Shown here piece by piece: positions 1-8,485 of a stretch of DNA of 64,000 bases; the first letter of the stretch is position 1; every line of letters starts with the position of its first letter. The stretch is taken from positions 96,189-160,188 of the forward strand of contig NZ_FOXQ01000012.1 in assembly GCF_900115755.1 (NCBI RefSeq), written 5' to 3'. Position numbers and translations under genes: made by a program. A model generated the notes under the pieces. The model was not told where the DNA came from and made no database searches. It saw only the letters and a program-made list of their open reading frames with translations. The stretch is from Parafilimonas terrae. Lineage in GTDB: Bacteria > Bacteroidota > Bacteroidia > Chitinophagales > Chitinophagaceae.

Positions 1-459
1 AGAAAGAAAACTTTGAATGCCTGTTCGCTCAGGCTTTACTCTGTTTATGGGCCAAGGGAAAGGCCGGATAAACTTTATACTAAACTTATCCGTTCGGCAT
101 TAACAAACGAGCCATTTACATTGGTTGAAGGCAGCCTGCAGCACACACGCAGCTTTAGTTTTGTTGGAGATATTATTGATGGCATTGCAGCAGTCATAGG
201 CAAAGAAGAAACCGTAAACAACGAAATCATAAACATTGGTAATAGCATGCAATACACAACACGGGAGGGAATTGATACCGTTGAAGCATTAACAGGCAAT
301 AAAATAAATTTTGAAATAATACCGCCACGCACCGGCGATCAAACCACTACTAAAGCTATTATAGATAAAGCAAAACGGCTACTTAATTATAACCCTCAAA
401 CAAGCTTAAAGGAAGGTGTGCAGCAGCAATTAAACTGGTTTAAGCAAAACTTTCTATAA
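1..459 (+). CDS. NAD-dependent epimerase/dehydratase, C-terminal part (5' end outside window)
   Basis: This is the C-terminal part of an extended short-chain dehydrogenase that acts on a nucleotide sugar. The reading frame is open from base 1, so the true start lies before the window and the first in-frame TTG at 13 is not a real start. The segment SLRLYSVYGPRERPD, followed by FSFVGDIIDGI and INIGN, is typical of the substrate-binding half of UDP-glucuronate 4-epimerase-like and related dTDP-sugar enzymes. The catalytic YxxxK and the Rossmann glycine motif would be upstream and cannot be checked. The stop codon overlaps by 6 bases the 3' end of the convergent membrane-protein gene. The exact substrate cannot be decided from this fragment. 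Confidence 0.8.
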   Translation, partial: RKKTLNACSLRLYSVYGPRERPDKLYTKLIRSALTNEPFTLVEGSLQHTRSFSFVGDIIDGIAAVIGKEETVNNEIINIGNSMQYTTREGIDTVEALTGNKINFEIIPPRTGDQTTTKAIIDKAKRLLNYNPQTSLKEGVQQQLNWFKQNFL

Positions 460-1131
460 CTTTAAAGAGCGGGATGCTTTGTTTAAAGGATTTAAAACAA
501 TGAGCATAAACATAGCGCTTCCCCCAAATTCCAGCAACTCGGCGCCCTTGCTGTCGAACGTTAAAAATGATAAACCAAAAACCAGCAGGCAACCGATAAT
601 TTGATAAAGCCTCGCAACAGGAAAAGCAGCCCTGTCAATAAAATTTTTAAACCCGGGTTTTTTGCTATACAGCAAGGGGATAATAATAAGATATATGGCA
701 ACGCCGGCAATAAGCACATCGGTAAAAATTATTTTATTAAGCTTTTCGCCGCCTATAATCAGGTTATGAATATTTTCTTCGTCCTGTGAATTATGTTCCC
801 GGAAATATTCTGATGTTTCAAAACCAAAAATGCGTTGCCCCCAGCTTATCTCTTCCCCCAAAATAAAAAAGCTGCCTAAAGCAATAAAAAGATAGGTGAG
901 AAAAAACCAGGCGTTTTTTTTGCGGGCATATCTAAACAAAAGGATGAAGCAGGTTAATGTTAAGATTGCAAGCGGGATTAAAGTAACATCTTCAATAAAC
1001 CCATCTTCAACCACATAGGTTTCGAGAAACCATGTTTTATTTACCCAGGCAGCAATAATTCCTATAACCATCAGCACAAAAACAATACTTAAAACTATCT
1101 TTTCTAAACCGCTCAGCTTTTTTCTTTGCAT
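454..1131 (-). CDS. Conserved integral membrane protein with EEISWGQR motif
   Basis: I do not recognise a named function. The 225-residue protein has about six hydrophobic segments: near residues 10-30, 50-67, 75-92, 139-152 and two close to the C-terminus. Between the third and fourth lies a striking polar stretch, GEEISWGQRIFGF, followed by an acidic patch with QDEENIHNL. Conserved charged residues beside a membrane helix suggest an active site or ion-binding site rather than a passive anchor, but that is inference. The ATG at 1131 is preceded by a lysine-rich start (MQRKK), which fits a positive-inside N-terminus. It converges on the epimerase gene and is not obviously in an operon. Confidence 0.65.
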   Translation of the reverse strand: MQRKKLSGLEKIVLSIVFVLMVIGIIAAWVNKTWFLETYVVEDGFIEDVTLIPLAILTLTCFILLFRYARKKNAWFFLTYLFIALGSFFILGEEISWGQRIFGFETSEYFREHNSQDEENIHNLIIGGEKLNKIIFTDVLIAGVAIYLIIIPLLYSKKPGFKNFIDRAAFPVARLYQIIGCLLVFGLSFLTFDSKGAELLEFGGSAMFMLIVLNPLNKASRSLKL

Positions 1132-1227
1132 GGTAAAAGTTTAATATTCAGTCTGCAAATATCTGCAAAATCGTTGCAGGTAAATAACAAAATGGAGATT
1201 TTATAACTATTGAATATAGCGGTCATT

Positions 1228-1917
1228 TCACAGCAGTCCTTCATCTGCAAAGCTGTAATAACCATCTTCGCTTACAATAATGTGGTCTAATACTTTTATA
1301 TCAAAAAAAGCGGCTGCCTCATTTATTTTTTTCGTCAGTTCTTCATCGGCGCGGCTGGGTTTTAAACTGCCGCTGGGATGGTTATGGCAGAGAATAATGC
1401 TTGTGGCATCGTTTTCAAGGGCTTTCTTTAAAATAATGCGTGGGTCGGCCACGGTACCGGTAATACCGCCTTCGCTCACAATTTCCGAATGTTTTATTTT
1501 ATTGGCGCGGTTTAAATACACTACAGCAAAAATTTCGTGTTGCTTATATTGAAACTGCGCCCTCAGATAAGCTGCAACATCGCGGCTATGAATAACGATA
1601 TTCAATTTCTTTGCTGCAACATCACGCCGCAACCCAAGTTCCAAAGCAGCAGTAATAGCAATGGCTTTTGCCTCGCCAATACCTTTTACTTTTAATTTTA
1701 AAATTTCTTTTACAGAGAGCTTTCCAAGCTTTTGCAAGTCGTTATCCACGGCATTTAACAAGCTTTTGGAAACGTCCACAGCGCTTTTATCTTTTGTGCC
1801 GTTGTTAATGAGGATGGCTATCAGTTCTGCATTACTTAATGCATGATAACCTTTTAGCAGTAGTTTTTCTCGGGGACGGTCGTCAACTGCCCAGTTTTTA
1901 ATGGAAGATTCAGGCAT
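1228..1917 (-). CDS. radC: RadC family protein (JAB/MPN domain)
   Basis: This is a 229-residue RadC-like protein. A helix-hairpin-helix segment lies around residues 72-95 (KVKGIGEAKA). The C-terminal MPN/JAB fold carries a JAMM-type metal site, with His178 and His180 in CHNHPSGS and Asp191 in SRADEE. The name comes from an old DNA-repair assignment in E. coli that was not upheld, so the cellular role is unsettled. Length and domain order match chromosomal RadC proteins. The gene diverges from prs across a 72-base intergenic region that must hold both promoters. Confidence 0.93.
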   Translation of the reverse strand: MPESSIKNWAVDDRPREKLLLKGYHALSNAELIAILINNGTKDKSAVDVSKSLLNAVDNDLQKLGKLSVKEILKLKVKGIGEAKAIAITAALELGLRRDVAAKKLNIVIHSRDVAAYLRAQFQYKQHEIFAVVYLNRANKIKHSEIVSEGGITGTVADPRIILKKALENDATSIILCHNHPSGSLKPSRADEELTKKINEAAAFFDIKVLDHIIVSEDGYYSFADEGLL

Positions 1918-1963
1918 TGTAAAAAATATGAAACTTCAAATTAGTATTTCTTTTTTGAATTTT

Positions 1964-1971
1964 TATCTTCG
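1964..1971 (+). promoter_or_regulatory. Candidate -7 promoter element of prs
   Basis: TATCTTCG fits the Bacteroidota -7 consensus TAnnTTTG with one change and lies 18 bases before the prs ATG. A weak -33 match, TTAG at 1941-1944, stands 19 bases upstream, the same spacing as in the stronger tRNA-Cys promoter of this window. Confidence 0.4.
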
Positions 1972-1989
1972 CCCCTATTAAGCTATACT

Positions 1990-2943
1990 ATGGGCCCTTC
2001 AGTAAAGATTTTTTCAGGTACCGGTTCACAGGCACTTTGTGCTAAAATCACACAGTGTTTTGGCGCAGCATCCGGTAAAGTAATTATTCAAAAGTTCAGC
2101 GACGGCGAGTTTCAGCCAATATTCCTTGAAAGCATTCGTGGCGATTATGTGTTTTTAGTACAAAGCACCTGCGCGCCTACAGATAATTTAATGGAATTAT
2201 TGCTGATGATAGATGCCGCCAAACGCGCCAGCGCTTATAAAATTATTGCCGTTATTCCGTATTATGGTTATGCAAGGCAGGACCGTAAAGACCGGCCACG
2301 AGTGGCCATAGGTTCCAAACTGGTGGCTTCATTGCTGGAAAAAGCCGGCGCCACCCGTGTGATCACTATGGATTTGCATGCACCGCAAATACAAGGCTTC
2401 TTTGATATACCGGTTGACCACCTCGACAGCTCGGCAATTTTTATACCTTATATAGAAAAACTTAACCTGCCAAACCTTACCTTTGCCGCCCCCGACGTGG
2501 GAAGTACCAACCGTGTAAGGGAAATTGCCAGCTATTTTAATGCAGAAATGGTTATTTGCGACAAGCATCGCAAACGGGCAAATGAAATAGCCAGCATGGT
2601 GCTGATAGGCGATGTGCAGGATAAGGATATTGTTTTAATTGACGATATTATTGATACCGGCGGTACACTGGCGAAAGCCGCAGCTCTTTTAAAAGAAAAT
2701 GGTGCAAGAAGTGTGAGAGCATTATGCACGCACCCGGTTTTAAGCGGCAATGCTTACCAGAACATTGAAAACAGTGTGCTGGAAGAACTGGTGGTTTGCG
2801 ATACGATTCAGCTTAAAGAAAATGCTTCTTCCAAAATAAAAGTTATTTCTGTGGCCGATCTTTTTGCCATTGCAATAAGAAACGCTTACGAAAACAAAAG
2901 CATCACCAGCCTGTTTATACACTCGCAGATGAGGGACAAGTAG
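1990..2943 (+). CDS. prs: Ribose-phosphate pyrophosphokinase (PRPP synthase)
   Basis: The enzyme makes 5-phosphoribosyl 1-diphosphate from ribose 5-phosphate and ATP, the shared precursor of purines, pyrimidines, NAD, histidine and tryptophan. The 317 residues match the class I family length. Visible motifs are the flexible-loop segment YARQDRKDRPR near residues 94-104, the histidine-bearing segment MDLHAPQIQGFF near 127-138, and the PRPP-binding signature VLIDDIIDTGGT at 215-226. The ATG at 1990 gives the usual N-terminus. It is followed by rplY and pth on the same strand, a gene order seen in many bacteria, but with palindromic intergenic DNA and a terminator between these genes. Confidence 0.97.
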   Translation: MGPSVKIFSGTGSQALCAKITQCFGAASGKVIIQKFSDGEFQPIFLESIRGDYVFLVQSTCAPTDNLMELLLMIDAAKRASAYKIIAVIPYYGYARQDRKDRPRVAIGSKLVASLLEKAGATRVITMDLHAPQIQGFFDIPVDHLDSSAIFIPYIEKLNLPNLTFAAPDVGSTNRVREIASYFNAEMVICDKHRKRANEIASMVLIGDVQDKDIVLIDDIIDTGGTLAKAAALLKENGARSVRALCTHPVLSGNAYQNIENSVLEELVVCDTIQLKENASSKIKVISVADLFAIAIRNAYENKSITSLFIHSQMRDK

Positions 2944-2981
2944 TTGATAAGTTGAAAGGTTGAGGAATTGGGAAATTGGGA
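2941..2981 (+). repeat. Degenerate tandem 7-8-mer repeat
   Basis: Directly from the prs stop codon onward the sequence runs through imperfect units of the type AGTTGAT, AAGTTGA, AAGGTTG, AGGAATTG and GGAAATTG. It has no coding sense. Such degenerate short-unit tracts are common between genes in this group; the function is unknown. Confidence 0.45.
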
Positions 2982-3014
2982 GCTGCAATGAAAATATGCA
3001 GTACAAAGGAGTGA

Positions 3015-3028
3015 TCCGCCGCGGCGGA
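3015..3028. repeat. Perfect 14-bp GC-rich palindrome between prs and rplY
   Basis: TCCGCCGCGGCGGA is a perfect 14-bp palindrome in an otherwise AT-rich spacer. It has no T-tract after it, so it is not a classical terminator. It looks like a REP-type intergenic element or a protein-binding site; which one cannot be told from one copy. Confidence 0.6.
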
Positions 3029-3117
3029 ATGCCATGAAATACAAAAGCTGATTACAAAAAATATTTATGCAAAGCCAATGGCTTTACATTAGCTCTTTAA
3101 TAATTAAATCTCAAAAA

Positions 3118-3723
3118 ATGAAGACAATTACAATCGAAGGACAACTGAGGACCGAAATTGGCAAAAAAGCCACCCGCCAGCTTCGCTCTCAGGAACTGGT
3201 GCCTGGTGTAATTTACGGGGGTGCGCAGGAAGTAAATTTCTCTGCTCCGGCAAAGGCTTTCAAGCCTCTTGTTTACACATCAGAATTCCAGTTGGCAGAA
3301 GTAAAAGTGGATGGCAAATCTTATACCTGCATTTTAAAAGATTTGCAGTTTGATAAGGTTAAAGACAACCTGATTCACATTGACCTGCTGGAACTGGTTG
3401 AGAACAAAAAAGTAATAGCCAACCTGCCGCTTAAATTCAACGGTACGCCTGTGGGTGTAAAAGAAGGTGGTAAGCTTATTACAAAAATGAAATCGCTGAA
3501 AATAAAAACCCTCCCCAAACATTTAAGGGAAAACATTGAGGTTGACATCAGCGAGCTTAAACTGAATGAAAATATTCGCGTGGAAGATGTGAAGGCAGAT
3601 AATATAGAGATCATGAATTCGCCCAGAATTCCTATCGCTTCTATTGTACTTACACGCCAGTTGAAACAGGAAGAAGCTGCTGCTGAAAAAGCGGCGCCAA
3701 AAGGAGACGAAAAGAAAAAGTAA
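3118..3723 (+). CDS. rplY: 50S ribosomal protein L25/general stress protein Ctc
   Basis: L25 of the Ctc type binds 5S rRNA in the large ribosomal subunit. I chose the ATG at 3118, which gives 201 residues beginning MKTITIEGQLRTEIGKKATRQLR, the normal L25 N-terminus. An in-frame ATG 51 bases upstream would add 17 residues not expected for the family. The L25 domain covers about residues 3-92 (LVPGVIYGG near 25-33). The TL5/Ctc beta domain follows to about residue 180 (LPLKFNGTPVGVKEGG), and the protein ends in a lysine/alanine-rich tail. It lies between prs and pth and is followed by a strong terminator hairpin. Confidence 0.95.
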   Translation: MKTITIEGQLRTEIGKKATRQLRSQELVPGVIYGGAQEVNFSAPAKAFKPLVYTSEFQLAEVKVDGKSYTCILKDLQFDKVKDNLIHIDLLELVENKKVIANLPLKFNGTPVGVKEGGKLITKMKSLKIKTLPKHLRENIEVDISELKLNENIRVEDVKADNIEIMNSPRIPIASIVLTRQLKQEEAAAEKAAPKGDEKKK

Positions 3724-3743
3724 TTTTTTCAATATTCTACCAG

Positions 3744-3769
3744 GTCCCGCCTTTGCTGCGGGACTTTTT
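3744..3769 (+). terminator. Rho-independent terminator after rplY
   Basis: A 7-bp GC-rich stem, GTCCCGC at 3744-3750 with GCGGGAC at 3758-3764, encloses a 7-nt loop and is followed by five T residues. It ends only 14 bases before the pth start, so pth needs read-through or a promoter packed into that gap. Confidence 0.85.
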
Positions 3770-3783
3770 ATTTATTTTCAGTT

Positions 3784-4368
3784 ATGCAGAAGTTTTTAAT
3801 TGTTGGCCTGGGCAATCCGGGCAATGAATACCGCCATACCCGCCATAACATTGGTTTTGACGTGGTATCTGCATTTGTGCTGAAACATAATGGCATGTTT
3901 CAAACGGTGCGGCTGGCAGAAAAAGCAGAGGTGAAATGGAAGGGCAAATTATTTATCTGCATAAAACCAACCACCTATATGAACCTGAGCGGAAAGGCTT
4001 TTAAATATTGGTTAGATGCAGAAAAAATTCCGCTGGAAAACACGCTCACTATTGTTGACGACCTGGCAATTCCGATTGACAGCCTGCGGTTAAGATCGGG
4101 TGGCAGCGATGGTGGCCATAACGGTTTAAGGGATATTCAGCTAATGCTGGGTACAGATAAATATCCCAAACTGCGGTTTGGTATTGGTAATAATTATCCC
4201 AAAGGCATGCAGGCAGATTTTGTGCTGGCTAAATGGTTCCCGGAAGAATTGAAGCTTATCTGGAAGAAGATAGAATATTGCACAGAAGTAATTGAAAGCT
4301 TTTCAACCACCGGCATTGAAAAAACCATGAACCTGGTGAATGGAAAAAAATTCTCTATTGAAGAATAG
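3784..4368 (+). CDS. pth: Peptidyl-tRNA hydrolase
   Basis: This enzyme cleaves the ester bond of peptidyl-tRNAs that drop off the ribosome and so recycles tRNA. The 194 residues match bacterial Pth. The N-terminal GLGNPGNEYRHTRHN carries the catalytic histidine at position 21 and the conserved Asn11. PTTYMNLSG near residues 62-70 and GSDGGHNGLRDI near 105-116 are the other signature blocks. The ATG at 3784 comes 15 bases after the rplY terminator. Confidence 0.97.
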   Translation: MQKFLIVGLGNPGNEYRHTRHNIGFDVVSAFVLKHNGMFQTVRLAEKAEVKWKGKLFICIKPTTYMNLSGKAFKYWLDAEKIPLENTLTIVDDLAIPIDSLRLRSGGSDGGHNGLRDIQLMLGTDKYPKLRFGIGNNYPKGMQADFVLAKWFPEELKLIWKKIEYCTEVIESFSTTGIEKTMNLVNGKKFSIEE

Positions 4369-4449
4369 TAAATCTATTTTATTATTTTTAACAGGCAAAC
4401 ATCAATCACTAAAACAAATTCACTCCCTGTAACACCAAAACCTAACATT

Positions 4450-5061
4450 ATGAAAATTTTTTGCGTTGGAAGAAATTATGCAGAGCATGCCCAGGAATTA
4501 AAGAACGAAGTACCTCCGGAACCCGTTATTTTTCTTAAACCTAAGAGCGCTTTATTAATGCCCGGTTCCCAATTTTATTATCCCGAATTTACCAATGAGC
4601 TCCATTATGAAGCCGAACTGGTTTTATACATTTCAAAAAACGGCAAATATATTCCCGAAGCGCAGGCGCAAAGGTATTACGACCGCATTTCAGTAGGTAT
4701 AGATTTTACAGCCAGGGACATTCAGACTGAATTGAAAAAGAAAGGACTGCCCTGGGAAAAAGCTAAAGCCTGGGACGGCTCTGCGGTAGTTGGCAGAATG
4801 CATGAATTAACAACCGATATGCTGAAGAAACCTATTGAATTTTCTTTAAAAGTGAATGATGAACTTGTTCAGCAGGGCAACAGCAAGGATATGTTGTTTT
4901 CGTTTAACCGTATTATTGCCGATGTATCGCAATACTTTGCCCTAAACATAGGCGATCTTATTTTTACCGGTACGCCTGCAGGCGTGGGCGAATGCGTGGT
5001 TGGCGATGTGCTGGTTGGCCACCTCGGTGATGAAAAAGTGTTTGAATTTGAAATAAAATAA
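4450..5061 (+). CDS. Fumarylacetoacetate hydrolase family protein
   Basis: This is a small, single-domain member of the FAH superfamily, 203 residues long. It starts MKIFCVGRNYAEHAQEL, the usual N-terminus of short FAH-domain acylpyruvases and oxaloacetate decarboxylases. Metal ligands are expected in HYEAELVLYI (two glutamates near residues 56-58) and in the aspartate of SVGIDFTARDIQ. FTGTPAGVGE near 178-187 is the C-terminal family signature. Candidate reactions are hydrolysis of acylpyruvates or decarboxylation of oxaloacetate. Sequence alone does not choose between them, and no catabolic genes stand beside it. Confidence 0.88.
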   Translation: MKIFCVGRNYAEHAQELKNEVPPEPVIFLKPKSALLMPGSQFYYPEFTNELHYEAELVLYISKNGKYIPEAQAQRYYDRISVGIDFTARDIQTELKKKGLPWEKAKAWDGSAVVGRMHELTTDMLKKPIEFSLKVNDELVQQGNSKDMLFSFNRIIADVSQYFALNIGDLIFTGTPAGVGECVVGDVLVGHLGDEKVFEFEIK

Positions 5062-5112
5062 TTAACAGCCTTCTTCCTGCTGTATTTTCCGGAGTAATTT
5101 GATATTTGCGCT

Positions 5113-7179
5113 ATGCTTGATAATGCGATTCTTGCCAAAGCCTTCAGGCTAATGGTAACTGCACGCTGTATGGCTGATATTTATGAGGCCAACAGGCAGG
5201 TTTGTAAGTATGTTCACTCTACATCAAAAGGCCATGAAGCATTGCAGATTGCAACCGGCCTGCAGTTGCTGTCCTGTGATTTTGTAAGCCCATACTATCG
5301 TGATGACAGTTTATTGCTTTCGCTTGGCTTTACACCATACCAATTAATGTTACAATTGTTAGCTAAGGCTGATGACCCTTTCTCCGGGGGACGTTCTTAT
5401 TATGCGCATGCCAGCAGCAATGCTGCAGATAAACCTAAGATCATTCATCAAAGCAGCGCTACCGGCATGCAGGCCATACCCACCACCGGCATTGCACAGG
5501 GCGTTAAACATCTTGAACAATACCTGCCACATCTTTTGCAAAAAGGCAGTAATAACGAAAACCCTGTGGTGGTTTGCAGCTTTGGCGATTATAGTATTAC
5601 AGAAGGTGAAGTAAGTGAAGCTTTACAGTTTGCCGTGCTGAAACATTTGCCTGTTATCTATCTCGTGCAGGACAACGAGTGGGGCATCAGCACCACGGCA
5701 AGAGAGGGCCGCGCCATGAACGCTTTTGATTTTGCGATGGGCTACAAAGGCCTTGAACGGCTAAAGGTTGATGGCAGTGTTTTTGAATACGCTTATGGCG
5801 CTATGAACTACGCTATTGATTTTGTGCGCAGGGAACGCAAACCTATTTTGGTGCATGCAAAAGTGCCATTGCTTAACCATCATACCAGTGGCGTACGCAA
5901 AGAATTTTACCGCAGTAAGGAAGACCTTGAACGCCACCAGGCACATGATCCTTATTTAAAGCTTAAAAATTATCTCTTTGAAAATGATTTTGTTGAAAGC
6001 CATATCGGGCAAATAGAAAAAGAAGTTTTTGAAGAAGTGCAACAGGCCTTTGAAAAAGCTAAACAGGCTGAAGACCCCTCTCCCGCTTCCGTTTCGTTGA
6101 ATGTTTTTGCGGAAACGCCTGTTAAAGAAGAACGCGGCACACGTGAGCCGGCAAATGGTGAAAAGATATTAATGGTTGATGCAGGTTTGCATGCTATTGA
6201 AGAATTAATGCAAGATGATGAACGTTGCCTTTTATACGGCCAGGATGTTGGCAAAAGGCTTGGCGGCGTGTTTCGCGAAACGGCAACACTTGCCGATAAA
6301 TTTGGTATGCACCGCGTTTTTAATACCGCAATCCAGGAAGCTTATATTATCGGTTCAACCGCAGGCATGAGCGCTGTGGGTTTAAAACCTGTTGTTGAAG
6401 TGCAGTTTGGCGATTATATCTATCCCGGCTTAAACCAACTGGTATGCGAAATTGCAAAATCCAATTATTTAACCAATGGCAAATACCCGGTAAGCATGGT
6501 TTTGCGTGTGCCTGTTGGCGCTTATGGTGGCGGCGGCCCTTATCACAGCGGCTGTGTGGAATCAACGCTGCTTTCCATTAAAGGCATTAAAGTTTGCTAC
6601 CCATCTAATGCCGCGGATATGAAGGGCTTGATGAAAGCAGCTTATTACGATCCTAATCCTGTAGTTATACTTGAACATAAAGGTTTGTATTGGAGTAAAG
6701 TGCCAGGCACAGAAGATGCCAAAACCATAGAACCTGCAAAGGATTATATACTGCCGCTTGGCAAAGGCAATATTATTTTACAGGCTGATGAAGCAATGGT
6801 AAGCAATGGCGAATCTGTTTGCATTATTACTTACGGAATGGGTGTTTACTGGGCTAAAACTGCAGCACTATATTTTAAAGGCAATGTTGAAATAATTGAT
6901 TTGAGAACATTATATCCTATGGATGAGGCGCTCGTTTTCTCAACGGTAAAAAAACACGGTAAATGCCTTGTGCTTACTGAAGAGCAGCAAACCAATTCTT
7001 TCGCAGAAGCGCTTGCGCATCGTATCAGTTATAATTGTTTTACCTGGCTCGATGCACCTGTGGAAGTATTTGGTGCGCTTGATTTACCGGCAGTACCCAT
7101 CAATATTGTACTTGAAAATGCCATGCTGCCAACGGTGGAAAAAATAAAAGAAAGAATTGAAATGTTATTGAATAAATGA
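5113..7179 (+). CDS. Fused E1 alpha-beta of a 2-oxoacid (probably branched-chain) dehydrogenase
   Basis: This 688-residue protein joins both thiamine-diphosphate-dependent E1 subunits in one chain. The alpha half (about 1-320) has HSTSKGHEA at 35-43 and the cofactor motif FGDYSITEGE...QDNEW at 157-190. The beta half (about 348-688) has LLYGQDVG, EAYIIGSTAGMSAVGLKPVVEVQF and RVPVGAYGGGGPYHSG. Fused E1 proteins of this layout are frequent in Bacteroidota and usually serve branched-chain 2-oxoacid dehydrogenase with E2 and E3 encoded elsewhere. Substrate specificity is inferred from overall similarity. A possible -7 element, GATATTTG, lies at 5101-5108. No E2 or E3 gene is adjacent. Confidence 0.9.
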   Translation: MLDNAILAKAFRLMVTARCMADIYEANRQVCKYVHSTSKGHEALQIATGLQLLSCDFVSPYYRDDSLLLSLGFTPYQLMLQLLAKADDPFSGGRSYYAHASSNAADKPKIIHQSSATGMQAIPTTGIAQGVKHLEQYLPHLLQKGSNNENPVVVCSFGDYSITEGEVSEALQFAVLKHLPVIYLVQDNEWGISTTAREGRAMNAFDFAMGYKGLERLKVDGSVFEYAYGAMNYAIDFVRRERKPILVHAKVPLLNHHTSGVRKEFYRSKEDLERHQAHDPYLKLKNYLFENDFVESHIGQIEKEVFEEVQQAFEKAKQAEDPSPASVSLNVFAETPVKEERGTREPANGEKILMVDAGLHAIEELMQDDERCLLYGQDVGKRLGGVFRETATLADKFGMHRVFNTAIQEAYIIGSTAGMSAVGLKPVVEVQFGDYIYPGLNQLVCEIAKSNYLTNGKYPVSMVLRVPVGAYGGGGPYHSGCVESTLLSIKGIKVCYPSNAADMKGLMKAAYYDPNPVVILEHKGLYWSKVPGTEDAKTIEPAKDYILPLGKGNIILQADEAMVSNGESVCIITYGMGVYWAKTAALYFKGNVEIIDLRTLYPMDEALVFSTVKKHGKCLVLTEEQQTNSFAEALAHRISYNCFTWLDAPVEVFGALDLPAVPINIVLENAMLPTVEKIKERIEMLLNK

Positions 7180-7307
7180 TTTGCAATTTTCTAAACCCGG
7201 GCTTTGAAAGCATCATGTTATTTCAGTTTATTATCAAAAAAAATAATAGGCTTATGGATTATTAAAAAAATTGCATCATAGAAGTTTTGACTCCTAAAAA
7301 GCTTGCT

Positions 7308-8480
7308 ATGAAAGTATCTCTATTCACATTCATTACACTTGTTATAGCTCACTCTTTACAAGCCCAGCCTTTAAAAAAATATTCTTTATCAGGAGAAATT
7401 AAAGGAGAAGATACAGGAACAATTTACCTTAAATATTTTGATGCAGGAATAAGGAATGTTGAAGCTGCCAGGATTCAACATGGGCAATTTCAATTCAATG
7501 GGTTTATATCAGAACCGGTATTGGCATCAATAACTGATAATAAACAAACAATTGACGGCAGGCAAAATGCTTATAAAGGATTTTATATGGATCCCGCGAC
7601 AATGAAAATTACACTTGTTGCCAATGATTTTAAAAATGCTAAACTCACCGGAAGTAAAACAAATGATGACTGGCTTCTTTTATCAGAGAAAACTGACGAA
7701 TTGTACAGTAGGTTTTATCTTCTTAAGAATAAATCCACTGAAAACTTATCTGAAAAACAAAAAGATTCGCTCAACTTTTACAGCAAAAAAATAGCTGACA
7801 TACACATTAATTTCTCTAAAGAAAATCCACGTTCAATAATTGCAGCCAAAGCCATTTCAGATTTAAACATTGTAGAGATTTCTAATGACTCCATTTTACA
7901 TTTATTAGATAATCTTGATACTACTTTAAAGAAAACATATTCATTTCAAACATTAAAACAAAATATCCGGTATGCAATTAATTCCGGAATAAACCATGCA
8001 GCTCCTGACTTTATACGACAAGATGTAAATAGCAAGCTGCTTCGTTTATCTGATTTTAAAGGTAAATATGTATTACTTGATTTTTGGGCAAGCTGGTGCG
8101 TGCCTTGCAGAAAACAAACACCGCATATTAAAAACATTTATAAACAATATCATTCCAAAGGTTTAGAGATTATTGTTGTTTCCTGTGATGCAAAATATGA
8201 TGCCTGGCATAAAGCAATTAAACAGGACAGCATTCAATCATTCCACAATATTCTTGCTTTTACAAACAGTGACATGGAGTTTTTAAAAACTCATGACAAT
8301 AGTATGGAAGCAAGTTTTAAGGGAGAATTGAGAAAATTATATAACCTTATGCCTATACCTGCACAGATATTAATTGATAAGGATGGAATAATAATCGGCA
8401 GATATTCTTTGTATGATAATACAACGGTTGAGGACATGGACAAAAAGCTATCAGAAATATTTTCAATAGATAAAGAGTAA
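7308..8480 (+). CDS. TlpA-like thiol-disulfide oxidoreductase with DUF4369-type N-terminus
   Basis: This exported thioredoxin-fold protein has 390 residues from the ATG at 7308. A TTG 21 bases upstream would only add residues before the signal peptide. The signal peptide is residues 1-20 (ending SLQAQ). A beta-rich DUF4369-like region follows (about 25-115), then a helical linker, and a TlpA/AhpC-like domain from about 235. The redox site is WCVPC at 263-267. Such proteins act in the periplasm or on the outer membrane in disulfide reduction. The gene converges with the GH92 gene with only 5 bases between them and lies just outside the polysaccharide locus. Confidence 0.88.
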   Translation: MKVSLFTFITLVIAHSLQAQPLKKYSLSGEIKGEDTGTIYLKYFDAGIRNVEAARIQHGQFQFNGFISEPVLASITDNKQTIDGRQNAYKGFYMDPATMKITLVANDFKNAKLTGSKTNDDWLLLSEKTDELYSRFYLLKNKSTENLSEKQKDSLNFYSKKIADIHINFSKENPRSIIAAKAISDLNIVEISNDSILHLLDNLDTTLKKTYSFQTLKQNIRYAINSGINHAAPDFIRQDVNSKLLRLSDFKGKYVLLDFWASWCVPCRKQTPHIKNIYKQYHSKGLEIIVVSCDAKYDAWHKAIKQDSIQSFHNILAFTNSDMEFLKTHDNSMEASFKGELRKLYNLMPIPAQILIDKDGIIIGRYSLYDNTTVEDMDKKLSEIFSIDKE

Positions 8481-8485
8481 TCTTT

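Noticed and set aside
13..459. TTG at 13 as the start of the first gene
   Set aside because: The frame is open to base 1 and the protein would lack its Rossmann fold; the gene simply begins before the window.
3067..3117. Upstream ATG extending L25 by 17 residues
   Set aside because: The L25 family starts at MKTITIEG-like sequence; the extension has no family match.
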